A DNA stretch of 64,000 nt, taken from NCBI RefSeq assembly GCF_024734665.1, contig NZ_CP102931.1:4462001-4526000 (forward strand), given 5' to 3'. Below, piece after piece: positions 8,124-20,145 of this stretch; the first letter of the stretch is position 1, and each line of letters begins with the position of its first letter. The notes under the pieces are model-generated. The model was not told where the DNA came from. It was given only the letters and a program-made list of their open reading frames with translations, and made no database searches. The DNA comes from Variovorax paradoxus. GTDB lineage: Bacteria > Pseudomonadota > Gammaproteobacteria > Burkholderiales > Burkholderiaceae_C. Made by a program: the position numbers and the translations under genes.

Positions 8124-9191
8124 ATGTCGTCCCCCAACCTGCATCCCATGCTCAACGTGGCCGTCAAGGCCGCACGCGCCGCCGGCGCGATCATCAACCG
8201 CGCCGCCCTCGACGTCGAGGCCGTGCGCATCTCCCAGAAGCAGGTCAACGACTTCGTCACCGAAGTCGATCACGCCAGCGAGAAAGCGATCATCGAGACG
8301 CTGCTTGGCGCATACCCGGGGCACGGCATCCTGGCCGAAGAATCGGGCACCGAATACGGCGCCAAAGACTCCGACTACGTCTGGATCATCGATCCGCTCG
8401 ACGGCACCACCAATTTCATCCACGGCTTCCCGGTGTACTGCGTGTCCATCGCGCTGTCGGTGCGCGGCAAGATCGAGCAGGCCGTGGTGTACGACCCCAC
8501 CCGCAACGACCTGTTCACCGCCACCAAGGGCCGCGGCGCCTACATGAACGAGCGCCGCATCCGCGTGTCGAAGCGCACCCGCCTGAACGAGTGCCTGATT
8601 TCCACCGGCTTCCCGTTCCGCACCGGCGACAACTTCAAGCAGTACCTGGCCATCATGGCGGACATGATGCCCCGCGCGGCCGGCCTGCGCCGCCCCGGCG
8701 CCGCGGCGCTCGACCTGGCCTACGTGGCGGCCGGCTTCACCGACGCCTTCTTCGAAACCGGCCTGAACCCCTGGGACGTGGCCGCGGGTTCGCTGCTGGT
8801 CACCGAGGCTGGCGGCCTCATCGGCAACTTCACGGGCGAGCCCGAATTCCTCGAGCAGCGCGAATGCCTGGCCGGCGCTCCGCGCATCTACGGCCAGTTG
8901 GTGCCGCTGCTCGCCAAGTACTCCAAGTTCGCCAACGTGGACGACAAGCTGCGCGCCAGCGACCGCGTGCGCGCCGTTTCCGCCTCGACCAAGTCGAACG
9001 CGGACGATGCCTCGGCTGACCTCTACGCCCGCAGCACCGTGGTCGACTTCGCCGACGAAGCGGCCGAAGGCGCCACCCAAGCCGCTGCCGAAGCGAAGCC
9101 CGCTCCCCGCAAGCTCACGCGCGTGCGCCGTGACGCGCCCGCCAACGGTACCCCTCCCCAGCCCCGCGAGGGCGACGCCTCCGCCAAGTGA
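8124..9191 (+). CDS. suhB: Inositol-1-monophosphatase family protein SuhB
   Basis: Mg2+-dependent phosphatase fold of 355 residues; in bacteria SuhB also joins the rRNA antitermination complex. Metal-binding and catalytic motifs are present: [27 protein letters not shown], and the C-terminal [17 protein letters not shown]. The start at 8124 gives [21 protein letters not shown]. Family members are usually about 265 residues. Here an extra C-terminal tail of roughly 90 residues is rich in Ala, Pro, Lys and Arg, ending [13 protein letters not shown] and looking disordered. The next gene starts within its stop codon. Confidence 0.92.
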   Translation: MSSPNLHPMLNVAVKAARAAGAIINRAALDVEAVRISQKQVNDFVTEVDHASEKAIIETLLGAYPGHGILAEESGTEYGAKDSDYVWIIDPLDGTTNFIHGFPVYCVSIALSVRGKIEQAVVYDPTRNDLFTATKGRGAYMNERRIRVSKRTRLNECLISTGFPFRTGDNFKQYLAIMADMMPRAAGLRRPGAAALDLAYVAAGFTDAFFETGLNPWDVAAGSLLVTEAGGLIGNFTGEPEFLEQRECLAGAPRIYGQLVPLLAKYSKFANVDDKLRASDRVRAVSASTKSNADDASADLYARSTVVDFADEAAEGATQAAAEAKPAPRKLTRVRRDAPANGTPPQPREGDASAK

Positions 9192-11446
9192 CGATGCTGG
9201 GGCCCAACGCCGCGCCCCGCGTTCGTGCCGCTCTGCGCATTGCGCTGAGCCACTACGTCGCGAGCGGGCTCACCGTTGCGCTGGGCCTGCTGTTCATCTC
9301 GGGCGGCATCCACTTCTGGCTCGGCACCATCGCGGCCTCGGCCGCCGCCACCGGCGTGATCGTCACCGCGCCGCCCGACCTGCCGGGCCCGCGCCGCGGC
9401 AAGTTCTTCCAGATGCTGCCGGCGCCGCTCATCGGCCTGCCGCTGTTCTTTGCCGTGCAGATGCTGCACACCGCGCCCATTCGCCTCGGGCTGCTGCTGG
9501 TGCCCGCCACCTTCATGGCCTTCCTGGCCATGGCCTGGGGCAAGCGGGGCATCCCGATCGCCATTGCGGTGATGTTCTCGATGGTGTTCTCCATGGCCAC
9601 GCCGGCGCCCACCGGCATGGCCGACGCGCTGGAGCGCACCTGGCACTTCGGCCTGGGCGCGGGCCTGTACGTGATCTGGGCCACGCTCGCCAACCTGGCG
9701 CTCAACGGGCGCTTTCGCACCCAGTCGGTGGCCGACGTGCTGTATTCGCTGGCCGCGCTCATGCGCACCGAGGCCAGCCAATTCCTGCCGCAGGACGAAA
9801 CCCGCGATGTGCGCGACACCCCCGCGCCGGTGCTGGGCCAGTTGCTGCGTGAACAGGCCGCGCTGGCCGACCAGTTGCAGGCCACGCGCGACATCGTGCT
9901 CGAATCGCCGCGCACCCCGCGCCGCCAGCGCCTGGCCGCCATGCTGGTGATCGTGCTCGAAATGCGCGACCAGCTGCTGGCCAGCGAGCTCGACCTCGAC
10001 ACCCTGCGCGCCCACCCCGCGCATGCCGAGGCGCTGATCGAAATGCGCTGCGTGCTCGAGGAGCTCGCCGACGAAACCATCGCGCTGGCCGACGCCCTCA
10101 TGATGGGCCGCCACCCCGAAGCCGTGGCCGACCGCCGCCCGCGCCTCGCGGCCATCCACGTTTCGGCGGACGACAGCGCAAACATGCACGGTGGAGGCGG
10201 TGGCCACATCGGCCCCACCGCCGCCATGCTCGCGCGCGGGCTGGCCAGCCGCATCGGCCACATCAACGACGAAGTGCTGCGCCTGTCGGCCATGGCGCGC
10301 GGCGACGCCGAGCCCAACCTCGCCGTGGTGCGCGCCAACTGGCAGCTGTTCGTGAGCCCGACCGACTGGTCGCTGCGCCCCTTCCTCACGCTGTGGCGCT
10401 GGGACCAGCCGCCATTGCGCCACGCCATCCGCGCCGCGCTGGCCATTGCCGCGGGCTACGCCATCGCCGTGTCGATGCCCTGGGGCTCTCACGACTACTG
10501 GATCCTGCTGACCATCGTGGTCGTGCTGCGCGGCAGCCTCTCGCAGACGCTGGAGCGGCGCAATGCGCGCGTGGCCGGCACGCTGCTGGGCTGCGTGCTC
10601 GCGGTGGGGTTGCTGTCGGCGCACCCTTCGGCGCTGATGCTGCTGGTGATCGTGACCGTGGCGCAGGCCATTGCGCACAGCTTTGCGGTGCGGCGCTATC
10701 TCATCACCGCTGTGGCAGCCACCGTGCTCGGCCTGGTGCAGGCCCACATGCTGAACGTGGGCGTGGCGCCGATCTTCGCGCTGTTCGAGCGCATCGCCGA
10801 CACGCTCATCGGCGCAGCGCTGGCCTGGGGCTTTTGCTACGTGCTGCCCTCGTGGGAGCGCACGCAAATTCCGGCGCTGGTGTCGCGCGTGCTCACCGCG
10901 CAGGCCCGGCATGCGCGCCTGGCGCTCGGCCTAGGCCAGCTTCAGGCCATCGACAGCAGCCCCGAGCTCGAATGGCGCCTTGCGCGCCGCGAGGCCTACG
11001 ACAGCCTCTCGGCGCTGGTGCAGGCCACGCAGCGCTCGCTTTCCGAACCGCGCGCAGTGCAGCCGCCGCTGGAGCCGCTGGAACACCTGCAGGCCCACAG
11101 CTACCAGCTGCTCGCGCAACTGAGCGCGGTGAAGTCGATGCTCGTGCTGCGGCGCGACCGCCTCACGCCGGCAGAGGTCGAGGGCCCCATCAGCCGCACC
11201 GCGCAGCGCATCGAGGCGGCCATCGGAACCACTCCCACCACCGGCCCCTCTCACCCCGAGAGTGCCGGCTCGACCACCGTCGGCGGCCCGATCCCCCTGC
11301 CCGACCCGTTCGACAACGACATCAGCCCCTGGCTGCTGCGCCGGCTCGACCTGGCCACGGCCCTGGCCACGCAGCTGCGCGACGACGCGGCGCGCATTCT
11401 TCAACCCCTGAACGAGACAACAGCAGCCACGACGACCACCGCCTGA
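9188..11446 (+). CDS. FUSC-family (YccS/AaeB-like) membrane transporter
   Basis: Large inner-membrane protein of 752 residues with the FUSC architecture. There are two clusters of membrane helices (about residues 15-160 and 410-560), each followed by a long cytoplasmic helical region. It resembles aromatic-acid efflux proteins (AaeB) and YccS-type proteins, but no AaeA-like membrane-fusion gene is beside it. Translation likely starts at the GTG at 9188, which overlaps the suhB stop codon; an ATG at 9194 is the alternative. The MscS gene follows with a TGATG overlap, so suhB, this gene and the channel gene are probably cotranscribed. The substrate is unknown. Confidence 0.85.
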   Translation: MTMLGPNAAPRVRAALRIALSHYVASGLTVALGLLFISGGIHFWLGTIAASAAATGVIVTAPPDLPGPRRGKFFQMLPAPLIGLPLFFAVQMLHTAPIRLGLLLVPATFMAFLAMAWGKRGIPIAIAVMFSMVFSMATPAPTGMADALERTWHFGLGAGLYVIWATLANLALNGRFRTQSVADVLYSLAALMRTEASQFLPQDETRDVRDTPAPVLGQLLREQAALADQLQATRDIVLESPRTPRRQRLAAMLVIVLEMRDQLLASELDLDTLRAHPAHAEALIEMRCVLEELADETIALADALMMGRHPEAVADRRPRLAAIHVSADDSANMHGGGGGHIGPTAAMLARGLASRIGHINDEVLRLSAMARGDAEPNLAVVRANWQLFVSPTDWSLRPFLTLWRWDQPPLRHAIRAALAIAAGYAIAVSMPWGSHDYWILLTIVVVLRGSLSQTLERRNARVAGTLLGCVLAVGLLSAHPSALMLLVIVTVAQAIAHSFAVRRYLITAVAATVLGLVQAHMLNVGVAPIFALFERIADTLIGAALAWGFCYVLPSWERTQIPALVSRVLTAQARHARLALGLGQLQAIDSSPELEWRLARREAYDSLSALVQATQRSLSEPRAVQPPLEPLEHLQAHSYQLLAQLSAVKSMLVLRRDRLTPAEVEGPISRTAQRIEAAIGTTPTTGPSHPESAGSTTVGGPIPLPDPFDNDISPWLLRRLDLATALATQLRDDAARILQPLNETTAATTTTA

Positions 11447-12519
11447 TGACCAAAGAGATACTTGCCCACCCCTGGTTCGGCACATGGATTGCCATCCTCG
11501 TCGCCATCCCGCTCGCTCTTCTGGTTCACCGCATCGGCGGCCTTGTCCTGAAGCGCATCACCCGTCCCGTGCCCACGGTGCACGCGATGGTGATCAACTG
11601 CAACGCGCCGGCGCGGCTGGTGCTGCCGCTGGTGGCGCTGCTGCTCATCTTCCAGGCGGCGCCTGACGACCTGCGCTTCATCGGCAACGTTCGCCACCTC
11701 AACGGCCTGCTGCTCATCGCCGCCGCCACCTGGCTCACGGTGAAGGCCATCAGCGGCTTTGCCGACGGCGTGCTGGCGCAGAACCCCTCCGACATCGCCG
11801 ACAACCTGCAGGCCCGCCGCGTGCTCACGCAGACCCGCGTGCTCGCGCGCACCGCCATGACGGTGGTCGTGGTGGCCGGCGGCGCGATGATGCTCATGAC
11901 CTTTCCCGGCGCACGACAGGTGGGCGCGAGCCTGCTGGCCTCGGCCGGCGTGATCGGCATCGTGGCCGGTCTTGCGGCCAAGCCGGTGTTCAGCAACCTC
12001 ATTGCCGGCCTGCAGATTGCGCTGGCGCAGCCGATCCGCATCGACGACGTGCTGGTGGTCGAGGGCGAATGGGGCCGCGTCGAAGAAATCACCGGCACCT
12101 TCGTCGTCATCCGCATCTGGGACGACCGGCGCCTGATCCTGCCGCTCACCTACTTCATCGAGAAGCCGTTCCAGAACTGGACGCGCCACTCGGCCCAGCT
12201 GCTCGGCTCGGTCTTCATCTACGTCGACTACGGCATGCCGCTCGCGCCGCTGCGCGAGGAGGCAGAGCGCATCGTGAAGGCCGCGCCCGAGTGGGACGGT
12301 CGCTTCTTCAACCTGCGCGTGACCGACGCCACCGAACGCACCATGCAGGTCCGCGTGCTCTGCACCGCAGCCACCTCGGGCCTGGCCTTCGACCTGCGCT
12401 GCAGCGTGCGCGAGGGGCTGATCGACTTCATGCAGCGCGAGTACCCGCAGTTCCTGCCAAAGACGCGCATCGCGAGCGAAGGCAATCAGGAGCGCGAACA
12501 CCAGCAGGCTGTGGCCTGA
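11446..12519 (+). CDS. Small-conductance mechanosensitive channel, MscS family
   Basis: Protein of 357 residues with several N-terminal membrane helices. The pore-lining helix is followed by the conserved MscS stretch GVIGIVAGLAAKPVFSNLIA, and then the beta domain IRIDDVLVVEGEWGRVEEITG with RLILPLTYF. It would open under membrane tension and release solutes during osmotic downshock. The start codon shares one base with the stop of the FUSC gene, indicating translational coupling. The C-terminal alpha/beta cytoplasmic domain is present (LRVTDATERTMQVRVLC). Confidence 0.92.
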   Translation: MTKEILAHPWFGTWIAILVAIPLALLVHRIGGLVLKRITRPVPTVHAMVINCNAPARLVLPLVALLLIFQAAPDDLRFIGNVRHLNGLLLIAAATWLTVKAISGFADGVLAQNPSDIADNLQARRVLTQTRVLARTAMTVVVVAGGAMMLMTFPGARQVGASLLASAGVIGIVAGLAAKPVFSNLIAGLQIALAQPIRIDDVLVVEGEWGRVEEITGTFVVIRIWDDRRLILPLTYFIEKPFQNWTRHSAQLLGSVFIYVDYGMPLAPLREEAERIVKAAPEWDGRFFNLRVTDATERTMQVRVLCTAATSGLAFDLRCSVREGLIDFMQREYPQFLPKTRIASEGNQEREHQQAVA

Positions 12520-12526
12520 TCCGGCC

Positions 12527-12928
12527 TTGAAGCCAGAGCGGCCCGACCCCGAACGGCACTCCGCGCTCACGCGGGCCCTGCTGTACGGCTTTGCGCTGCT
12601 GTGCCTGGTGCTCGGCCTCATCGGCGTCGTCGTGCCCGGCATGCCGACGACAGTGTTCATCCTGATGGCCGCATGGGCGGCGGCCCGCAGCTCGCCGCGG
12701 CTGCACGCCTGGCTGCTGAATCACCGCCTGTTCGGGCCGCTGCTGCACAACTGGGCCAACGGCCGCACCGTGAGCCGCCGCGCCAAGTGGAGCGCGACGG
12801 CCACGATGGCGGTGTGTGCCGTGATCGTTTCCTTCACCGCACACCGCACCTGGCTCGCCGTGCTGGCCATCGCGTGCATGGCGACGGTGCTGGCGTGGCT
12901 GTGGTCGCGGCCGCTTCCGCCACCGTAA
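12527..12928 (+). CDS. DUF454 (YbaN-like) small inner-membrane protein
   Basis: Protein of 133 residues with the DUF454 pattern: GLIGVVVPGMPTTVFILMAAWAAARSSP followed by LHAWLLNHRLFGPLL. Two to three membrane segments are predicted (about 18-50 and 90-128). The only sensible start is a TTG at 12527, 8 bases after the MscS stop; no ATG fits. The function of the family is unknown. It looks like the last gene of the suhB-FUSC-mscS transcription unit. Confidence 0.82.
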   Translation: MKPERPDPERHSALTRALLYGFALLCLVLGLIGVVVPGMPTTVFILMAAWAAARSSPRLHAWLLNHRLFGPLLHNWANGRTVSRRAKWSATATMAVCAVIVSFTAHRTWLAVLAIACMATVLAWLWSRPLPPP

Positions 12929-12944
12929 GCGCTGCGATCAGGGA

Positions 12945-14132
12945 TCAGCGCCTGCGCCGCATCGGAGGCAGCGCAAGGTTCGTGAACGCGCGCAGCAGCC
13001 ACTCCACCGGCCCGTAGACGAAGCGGCTCATCCACCAGCGGCTCAGCACCAACTGCGCCGCGAAGATCGCGAAGGCGATGGCCGTGGCCGCGAGCGGGCC
13101 GACCGTGCCGATCCAGCGCAGCCCATACGCCAGGAAGAGCCATGCGCACACCAGCGACTGCATCAGGTAGTTGGTCAGCGCCATGCGCCCCGCCGGCGCC
13201 AGCAGGCCTTCGAGCACGTGACCGCGCGGCGTCTGCATCAGCAGCACCAGGCCAGACGCATAGGCGGCGGCAAGAAAAGGCGCCGTCAGCAGCGTGGCCG
13301 CGAGGCCGTAGAGCTCGCGGACGGCGTTGTCCAGCCGTATCGACGGAAAGGCATACACCAAGGCCCCCGGCAGCCCGATGACCAGCCCCCAGAACAGCAG
13401 GCGCCGGAACAGCACGCGATGCGCATCAGCATTCGCGAAGAGCCCGCGCCGCCCTGCGATGAAGCCCGCGAAGAACATCGCCAGCGCCGTCGGCGCCTGC
13501 ACCAGCCCCGTGACCCACCAGATCTGCGACAGCTCGCGCAAGTGCTGGACGATCACCGTGGCGGGCGTTCCGCGATAGGCCGCCAGTGCCGCGGCCGCCT
13601 CGACGTAGGCATTGCCCATCGTGTCCTGCGGAATGCCAGCCAGCGCCCACAGATACCCGATGCCGGCCCAGAGCAGCGCCGTCGCCAGCACCAGCCCGAC
13701 CCCACAGCGCACGAGGAACACATCGCCACGCCGCCGCAGCATCAGCAGCACCGCGCCCAGCACTGCATAGGTGGTGAGGATGTCGCCGTGGTACAGCAGC
13801 ACCGCATGCAGCAGGCCGATAACCCACAGCGCCCCCAGGCGCCGCAGCAGGCGCGGCGCGAAGGGCTTGCCGTCGCGCTCGGCCGCGCGCATCTGCAAGG
13901 TGAAGCTGTAGCCGAAGAGAAAAGAGAACAGCAGATAGAACTTGGTCTCGAACACCAGCGTTCTGACGAGCAAGGCCGCGCGCTCCAGTGCCGACTGCGC
14001 CATCGGGTCGGGCACGCCAACGCCGTAGTAGGTCGAGGAAAAGCTCGCGATGTTCACAACAAGAATGCCCAGCAGCGCGAAGCCGCGCAGGGCGTCGACC
14101 AGCGACTGGCGTTCAGGGTCGACTTTTCTCAT
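12945..14132 (-). CDS. DUF418 family multi-pass membrane protein
   Basis: Protein of 395 residues starting MRKVDPERQSLVDALRGFALLGILVVN, the signature N-terminus of the DUF418/YeiB family. Members have about ten membrane helices and a C-terminal DUF418 domain; here ALTNYLMQSLVCAWLF is the conserved core and the end reads FVYGPVEWLLRAFTN. The biochemical role is not known. It is divergent from an AraC-type regulator, 106 bp apart, and that regulator may control it. Confidence 0.9.
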   Translation of the reverse strand: MRKVDPERQSLVDALRGFALLGILVVNIASFSSTYYGVGVPDPMAQSALERAALLVRTLVFETKFYLLFSFLFGYSFTLQMRAAERDGKPFAPRLLRRLGALWVIGLLHAVLLYHGDILTTYAVLGAVLLMLRRRGDVFLVRCGVGLVLATALLWAGIGYLWALAGIPQDTMGNAYVEAAAALAAYRGTPATVIVQHLRELSQIWWVTGLVQAPTALAMFFAGFIAGRRGLFANADAHRVLFRRLLFWGLVIGLPGALVYAFPSIRLDNAVRELYGLAATLLTAPFLAAAYASGLVLLMQTPRGHVLEGLLAPAGRMALTNYLMQSLVCAWLFLAYGLRWIGTVGPLAATAIAFAIFAAQLVLSRWWMSRFVYGPVEWLLRAFTNLALPPMRRRR

Positions 14133-14238
14133 GAGTCCACCATTAGACCAAGCGGCCGATCTGCTATTCAAAAGCCCCTTGAACTCGAACGCCCCACTCG
14201 GCTTGAGCACCGCGGCGCACCGTGGCACGATCCACCGG

Positions 14239-14706
14239 ATGACCAGCAGACCCACCGCCGCGCAGCAGCTGCGCGACCTCGCCCGGCTGCGCCGCGTTCG
14301 CGACCGGATCGACCGGGAATACGCGCAGCCACTGGACCTCGAAACGCTCGCGCGCGACGCGGGCATGTCGGCCGGGCACCTGAGCCGCCAGTTCCGCATT
14401 GCCTACGGCGAGCCGCCCTACGCCTACCTGATGACGCGGCGCATCGAGCGCGCAATGGCGCTGCTGCGGCGCGGCGATCTCAGCGTTACCGAGGTCTGCT
14501 TTGCGGTCGGCTGTGGGTCGCTGGGCACCTTCACCACCCGCTTCACCGAACTGGTCGGCATGCCGCCCGGCGCCTACCGGCGGCAGGAAGCGAGCGCGAC
14601 CGAGGGAATGCCGTCTTGCGTGGCAAAACAAGTGACACGACCGATCAGGAATCGAGAAGCGCCGGCCCCGGAGCCGCAGCTAGCATGGCCACCCCTGCTT
14701 ACCTAG
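14239..14706 (+). CDS. AraC-family regulator, stand-alone HTH form
   Basis: Protein of 155 residues that is mostly the double helix-turn-helix of the AraC family: LDLETLARDAGMSAGHLSRQFRIAYGEPPYAYL and then VTEVCFAVGCGSLGTFTTRFTELVGMPPGAYR. It lacks a sensory N-terminal domain, so any ligand sensing would lie in the short Pro/Ala-rich tail or come from a partner. It is followed after 13 bp by the VOC protein gene and then the UvrA2-type gene on the same strand, and probably regulates them. The start at 14239 (MTSRPTAAQQ) is the first ATG that excludes upstream non-coding sequence. Confidence 0.87.
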   Translation: MTSRPTAAQQLRDLARLRRVRDRIDREYAQPLDLETLARDAGMSAGHLSRQFRIAYGEPPYAYLMTRRIERAMALLRRGDLSVTEVCFAVGCGSLGTFTTRFTELVGMPPGAYRRQEASATEGMPSCVAKQVTRPIRNREAPAPEPQLAWPPLLT

Positions 14707-14719
14707 CAACAACATCGCC

Positions 14720-15130
14720 ATGGACATCACCATCCACTCGACCTTTCTCCCGCACGACGACCCGGAAACCTCGCTCGCCTTCTACCGCGACACCCTCGGC
14801 TTCGAGATTCGCAACGACGTCGGATACGGCGGCATGCGCTGGATCACGATCGGCCCCGCCGGCCAGCCCGGCATTTCGATCGTGCTGTATCCGCCGGCCG
14901 CCACGCCCGGCCTCACCGACGACGAGCGCCGCACCATCGCCGAGATGATGGCCAAGGGCACCTACGCCACGATCCTGTTTGCCACCAAAGACCTCGACGG
15001 TGCCTTCGCGCGGCTGCAGGCCGCCAAGGCCGAGATCGTCGAGGAGCCGACCGAGCAACCCTACGGCGTTCGCGACTGCGCCGTGCGCGACCCCGCGGGC
15101 AACATGATCCGCATCCAGCAATTGCGCTGA
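14720..15130 (+). CDS. VOC-superfamily (glyoxalase/bleomycin-resistance fold) protein
   Basis: Single VOC domain protein of 136 residues. The paired beta-alpha-beta-beta-beta units are visible as [17 protein letters not shown] and [20 protein letters not shown], the last carrying the usual metal-binding Glu position replaced by a Gln-rich end. Such proteins act as dioxygenases, isomerases or drug-binding proteins. Its position between an AraC regulator and a UvrA2-type ABC protein suggests a shared response to a DNA-damaging or toxic compound, an inference from context only. Confidence 0.85.
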   Translation: MDITIHSTFLPHDDPETSLAFYRDTLGFEIRNDVGYGGMRWITIGPAGQPGISIVLYPPAATPGLTDDERRTIAEMMAKGTYATILFATKDLDGAFARLQAAKAEIVEEPTEQPYGVRDCAVRDPAGNMIRIQQLR

Positions 15131-15157
15131 CCCACCGCCCCGAAAGACGGAGACACG

Positions 15158-17542
<2,385 letters not shown>

Positions 17543-17641
17543 GCGGGACTCCATAAGCGTGAGACCGGACAGACGCCACCGGCATTAAGGACTAGAGTGC
17601 CCCACGCGGATGTCTTTCTGCGCATCACCGAAAGGACTCCC

Positions 17642-17671
17642 ATGACACACACCAGGCCTTGCGATGGCTGA
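17642..17671 (+). CDS. Possible 9-residue leader peptide overlapping the DUF1488 gene
   Basis: A GAAAGGACTCCC ribosome-binding stretch lies ahead of the ATG at 17642, not ahead of the next gene's ATG at 17664. The short frame encodes MTHTRPCDG and its stop codon overlaps codons 2-3 of the next gene in another frame. It may serve to couple translation of the following gene, or be chance; the length gives no coding evidence. Confidence 0.3.
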   Translation: MTHTRPCDG

Positions 17672-17918
17672 CGCCGCCTTCTTTCACGACGCTTCGGGCA
17701 CGGTACGCTTTTCGGTGGCAGTGGAGGGTCACGACGTGAACGCGAGCATCGGAAGAGAAACCCTGCGCTATCACTACCGCACCGGCGAAGACGCCGACCC
17801 GCTGAACACCTACGGCCTTCATGCCCAGGAAATCGACGCGGCCGTGCGGCGCCGTCTGGCACAGGGTTCGATGGAGCCCGTGATGCTGCGGGAAAACGAC
17901 CTCAAGGCTCCCGCGTAG
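17664..17918 (+). CDS. DUF1488-like small protein
   Basis: Protein of 84 residues, MADAAFFHDASGTVRFSVAVEGHDVNASIGRETLRYHY and onward. The layout (short beta-rich start, a conserved ISxEAL-like stretch, then an acidic helix with AVRRRLAQG) resembles DUF1488 proteins, which are common small unknown proteins in Burkholderiales. It stands alone between the UvrA2-type gene and the LysR gene, tail to tail with the latter. The start has no good ribosome site of its own (see the leader peptide at 17642). Confidence 0.65.
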   Translation: MADAAFFHDASGTVRFSVAVEGHDVNASIGRETLRYHYRTGEDADPLNTYGLHAQEIDAAVRRRLAQGSMEPVMLRENDLKAPA

Positions 17919-17922
17919 GGCC

Positions 17923-18852
17923 TCAAACCTTTCGCTTGAGCACGATCCCGCGGATCGTTGCGAGCAACAGCCGCGCGCCCTCCCCCAGCTCGCCGCTGCG
18001 GCGCACAGTGAACCCGACCGGCCCTTCGGTGCTCGACGTATCGATGGCCACGCGCTTCAACTCGCCGCGCGCGATGAAGCCTTCCACCGCTCCTTGCGGC
18101 GCGAACCACACCGCGTCGCAGCGCTGCAGCAGCCCCACCACGAAGCTCGTGTCGGTCGCCTCCACCAGCCGGTTGGGCAGCGCGAGGCCTTGCGCGATCA
18201 GGAAGGCATCGGCCGTGTGCCTGATGAGCGTGCCCGACACCGGCAGCACCAGCGGATGCGCGGCCAGCGCGTCGAGCGTCGGCTTGCGCCGTGACGCGAG
18301 CGGATGGCCGGGGCGCACCACCAGCAGCAGCGGCTCGCTGAAGAGCTGCTCGAAGGCCAGGTCGGCCATGGCCGAGGCCTGCGCGAGGCGGCCGAGCACA
18401 ACGTCGATTTCGCCCTGGCGCAGCTGCGTCATCAGCTGCGCGTTGGTGCCGCTCATCACGCGCACGCGCAGCGCGGGGTGCGCTTCGTTCAGCAGGGCGA
18501 CGGCCTCGGGCAGCAGGTTGGCCACCATGTTCGGCAAGGCGCCGACGGCCACGCGCAACTGGTCGGCCTCGGGCTGGTCCATCGCCAGGCCCATGCCTTC
18601 GCGCAGACCGCGCAGGGCAGAGACGGCGTGGCGCACCAGCACCTCGGCGGCCGGCGTGAGCTCCACGCCGCGGCGGCGGCGCAGCAGCAGCTGGCGGCCG
18701 ACGATCTCTTCCAGCTCGGCAACGGTCTTGGACACCGCCGGCTGCGTGAGCGAGAGCGCCTCGGCCGCGCGCACGAGGTTGCGCTCTTGCGCCACCATCA
18801 CGAGGCACTGCAGATGGCGCAGCTTCAGGCGCGCAAAGTTCATGGCTGACAT
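17923..18852 (-). CDS. LysR-family transcriptional regulator
   Basis: Protein of 309 residues (306 if started at the second Met at 18843). The N-terminal winged helix-turn-helix is clear: LKLRHLQCLVMVAQERNLVRAAEALSLTQPAVSKTVAELEE. The rest is a periplasmic-binding-like sensing domain (about 90-305). It resembles GbpR/PcaQ-type regulators. It is divergent from the Bug-Bug-sulfatase operon, and a LysR-type dyad lies at about -59 relative to the predicted start of that operon, so it probably activates it in response to an organic acid or its product. Confidence 0.9.
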   Translation of the reverse strand: MSAMNFARLKLRHLQCLVMVAQERNLVRAAEALSLTQPAVSKTVAELEEIVGRQLLLRRRRGVELTPAAEVLVRHAVSALRGLREGMGLAMDQPEADQLRVAVGALPNMVANLLPEAVALLNEAHPALRVRVMSGTNAQLMTQLRQGEIDVVLGRLAQASAMADLAFEQLFSEPLLLVVRPGHPLASRRKPTLDALAAHPLVLPVSGTLIRHTADAFLIAQGLALPNRLVEATDTSFVVGLLQRCDAVWFAPQGAVEGFIARGELKRVAIDTSSTEGPVGFTVRRSGELGEGARLLLATIRGIVLKRKV

Positions 18853-18888
18853 GGGGCTTTCCTTGAGCGAGCGGCCGTTTGAATATAA

Positions 18889-18949
18889 CCAGCAGGAATA
18901 CCTGGCAGAAGAGCTTTCAGTTGTGCAGCCCGCGCTGGCCTCCTAGAGT
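18889..18949 (+). promoter_or_regulatory. LysR-type dyad and promoter of the Bug/sulfatase operon
   Basis: A dyad CCAG-N9-CTGG (18889-18905), with AGG-AATA-CCT nested inside it, precedes a possible promoter: TTGTGC at 18921-18926, 17 bp, TAGAGT at 18944-18949. The dyad centre is about 59 bp upstream of the predicted start of transcription, close to the classic LysR recognition position. The promoter match is moderate (4/6 at -10). Confidence 0.5.
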
Positions 18950-18986
18950 TGCCTTCGACACGAAGACATAAGGAGACAACAGAGAC

Positions 18987-19991
18987 ATGACCACCGGTTC
19001 ACCGAACGCCTTCGGCGGCACACGTCGCCGCCTTGCCATCGCCGCCTGCGCGGCACTCGCCCTTGGCACCATCGCCACCCAAGCCATCGCAGCCGATGCG
19101 CCCTACCCCACCAAGCCGGTGAAGTTCCTCACCAACTTCCCGGCGGGCGGCCCCATCGACATCCTCGGCCGCGCGCTGGCCGATGCGCTGCAGAAAGACC
19201 TGAAGCAGCCCTTCATCGTCGACAACCGGCCCGGTGCCGGCGGCAACATCGGCGCCGACCTGGTCGCCAAGAGCCCGGCCGATGGCTACACCGTGCTGCT
19301 GGGCATCGACAGCACCTTCACCATCAACCCGCACCTGTACGCGTCGATGCCCTTCGCGGCCAAAGACCTCAAGCCGCTGATGATCTTCAGCTCCTCGGGC
19401 CTGAGCTTTGGTGTGGCGCCGGGCGTCAAGGCGAAGACGCTGCCCGAGTTCATCGCGCAGGCCAAGGCCGAGCCCGCCACCTTCAGCTCGGCCGGCAACG
19501 GCAGCCCCGGCCACATTGCCGCCGAGATCTTCGCCACCGAAACGGGCGCGAAGATCACCCACGTGCCCTACAAGGGCAACTCGCCGGCCGTGCTGGCGCT
19601 GATGGGCGACGAGGTGCAGGCCGGCATCCTCGCCACGCCGGGCCTGCTGCCGCAAGTCCAGTCGGGCAAGCTGCGCGCGCTGGCCGTTACCGGCAAACAA
19701 CGCTCGCCGCTGCTGCCGCAGGTGCCCACCGTGGGCGAACTGGGCCTGAAGGGCCTGGAGTTCGAAGTGCTCTATATCTCGATGGTGCCCGCCGCCACGC
19801 CCGAACCGGTGATGCAAACGCTGCGCGCCTCGCTGCAGAAAGCGCTGGCGCTGCCCGAGGTCAAGGCCCGGCTGGCCTCGCTAGACATGGTGCCGCTCGC
19901 AGAAACCGGCAACGCAGCCAGCGAGCACTTGGCCGCCAGCCAGGCGCGCTACGGCCGCATCGTCAAGGCAACCGGCATGAAGGTGGACTGA
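18987..19991 (+). CDS. Bug-family (TctC-like) periplasmic solute-binding receptor 1
   Basis: Secreted receptor of 334 residues for tripartite tricarboxylate-type uptake. An N-terminal signal peptide ends near AIAADAPYPTKPVKF. The Bug fingerprints are present: FPAGGPIDILGRALADAL, FIVDNRPGAGGNIGADLVAKSPADGYT, and a central VPYKGNSPAVLALMGDEVQ. Bug proteins bind carboxylates (aromatic acids, nicotinate, citrate-like compounds). No membrane components are encoded nearby, which is typical for these orphan receptors. It is first in a likely operon with a second Bug gene and a sulfatase. Confidence 0.92.
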   Translation: MTTGSPNAFGGTRRRLAIAACAALALGTIATQAIAADAPYPTKPVKFLTNFPAGGPIDILGRALADALQKDLKQPFIVDNRPGAGGNIGADLVAKSPADGYTVLLGIDSTFTINPHLYASMPFAAKDLKPLMIFSSSGLSFGVAPGVKAKTLPEFIAQAKAEPATFSSAGNGSPGHIAAEIFATETGAKITHVPYKGNSPAVLALMGDEVQAGILATPGLLPQVQSGKLRALAVTGKQRSPLLPQVPTVGELGLKGLEFEVLYISMVPAATPEPVMQTLRASLQKALALPEVKARLASLDMVPLAETGNAASEHLAASQARYGRIVKATGMKVD

Positions 19992-20145
19992 TGAGACCGG
20001 TGTTGCCGCGGGGTAAACCCCGGCAATGGTTGATTTGATCAATCGAACGCAGCGTCTTCAGAATCGTCCGCAACCGCGAGCCTCGCGGTCACACTTACTG
20101 GTCACCGCCCGACCGACCGAAGACGACGACAAGGACTTGCCCATC

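Noticed and set aside
9023..10912. Minus-strand frame of 629 residues opposite suhB and the FUSC gene
   Set aside because: Antisense shadow; His/Arg/Gly-rich with no motif.
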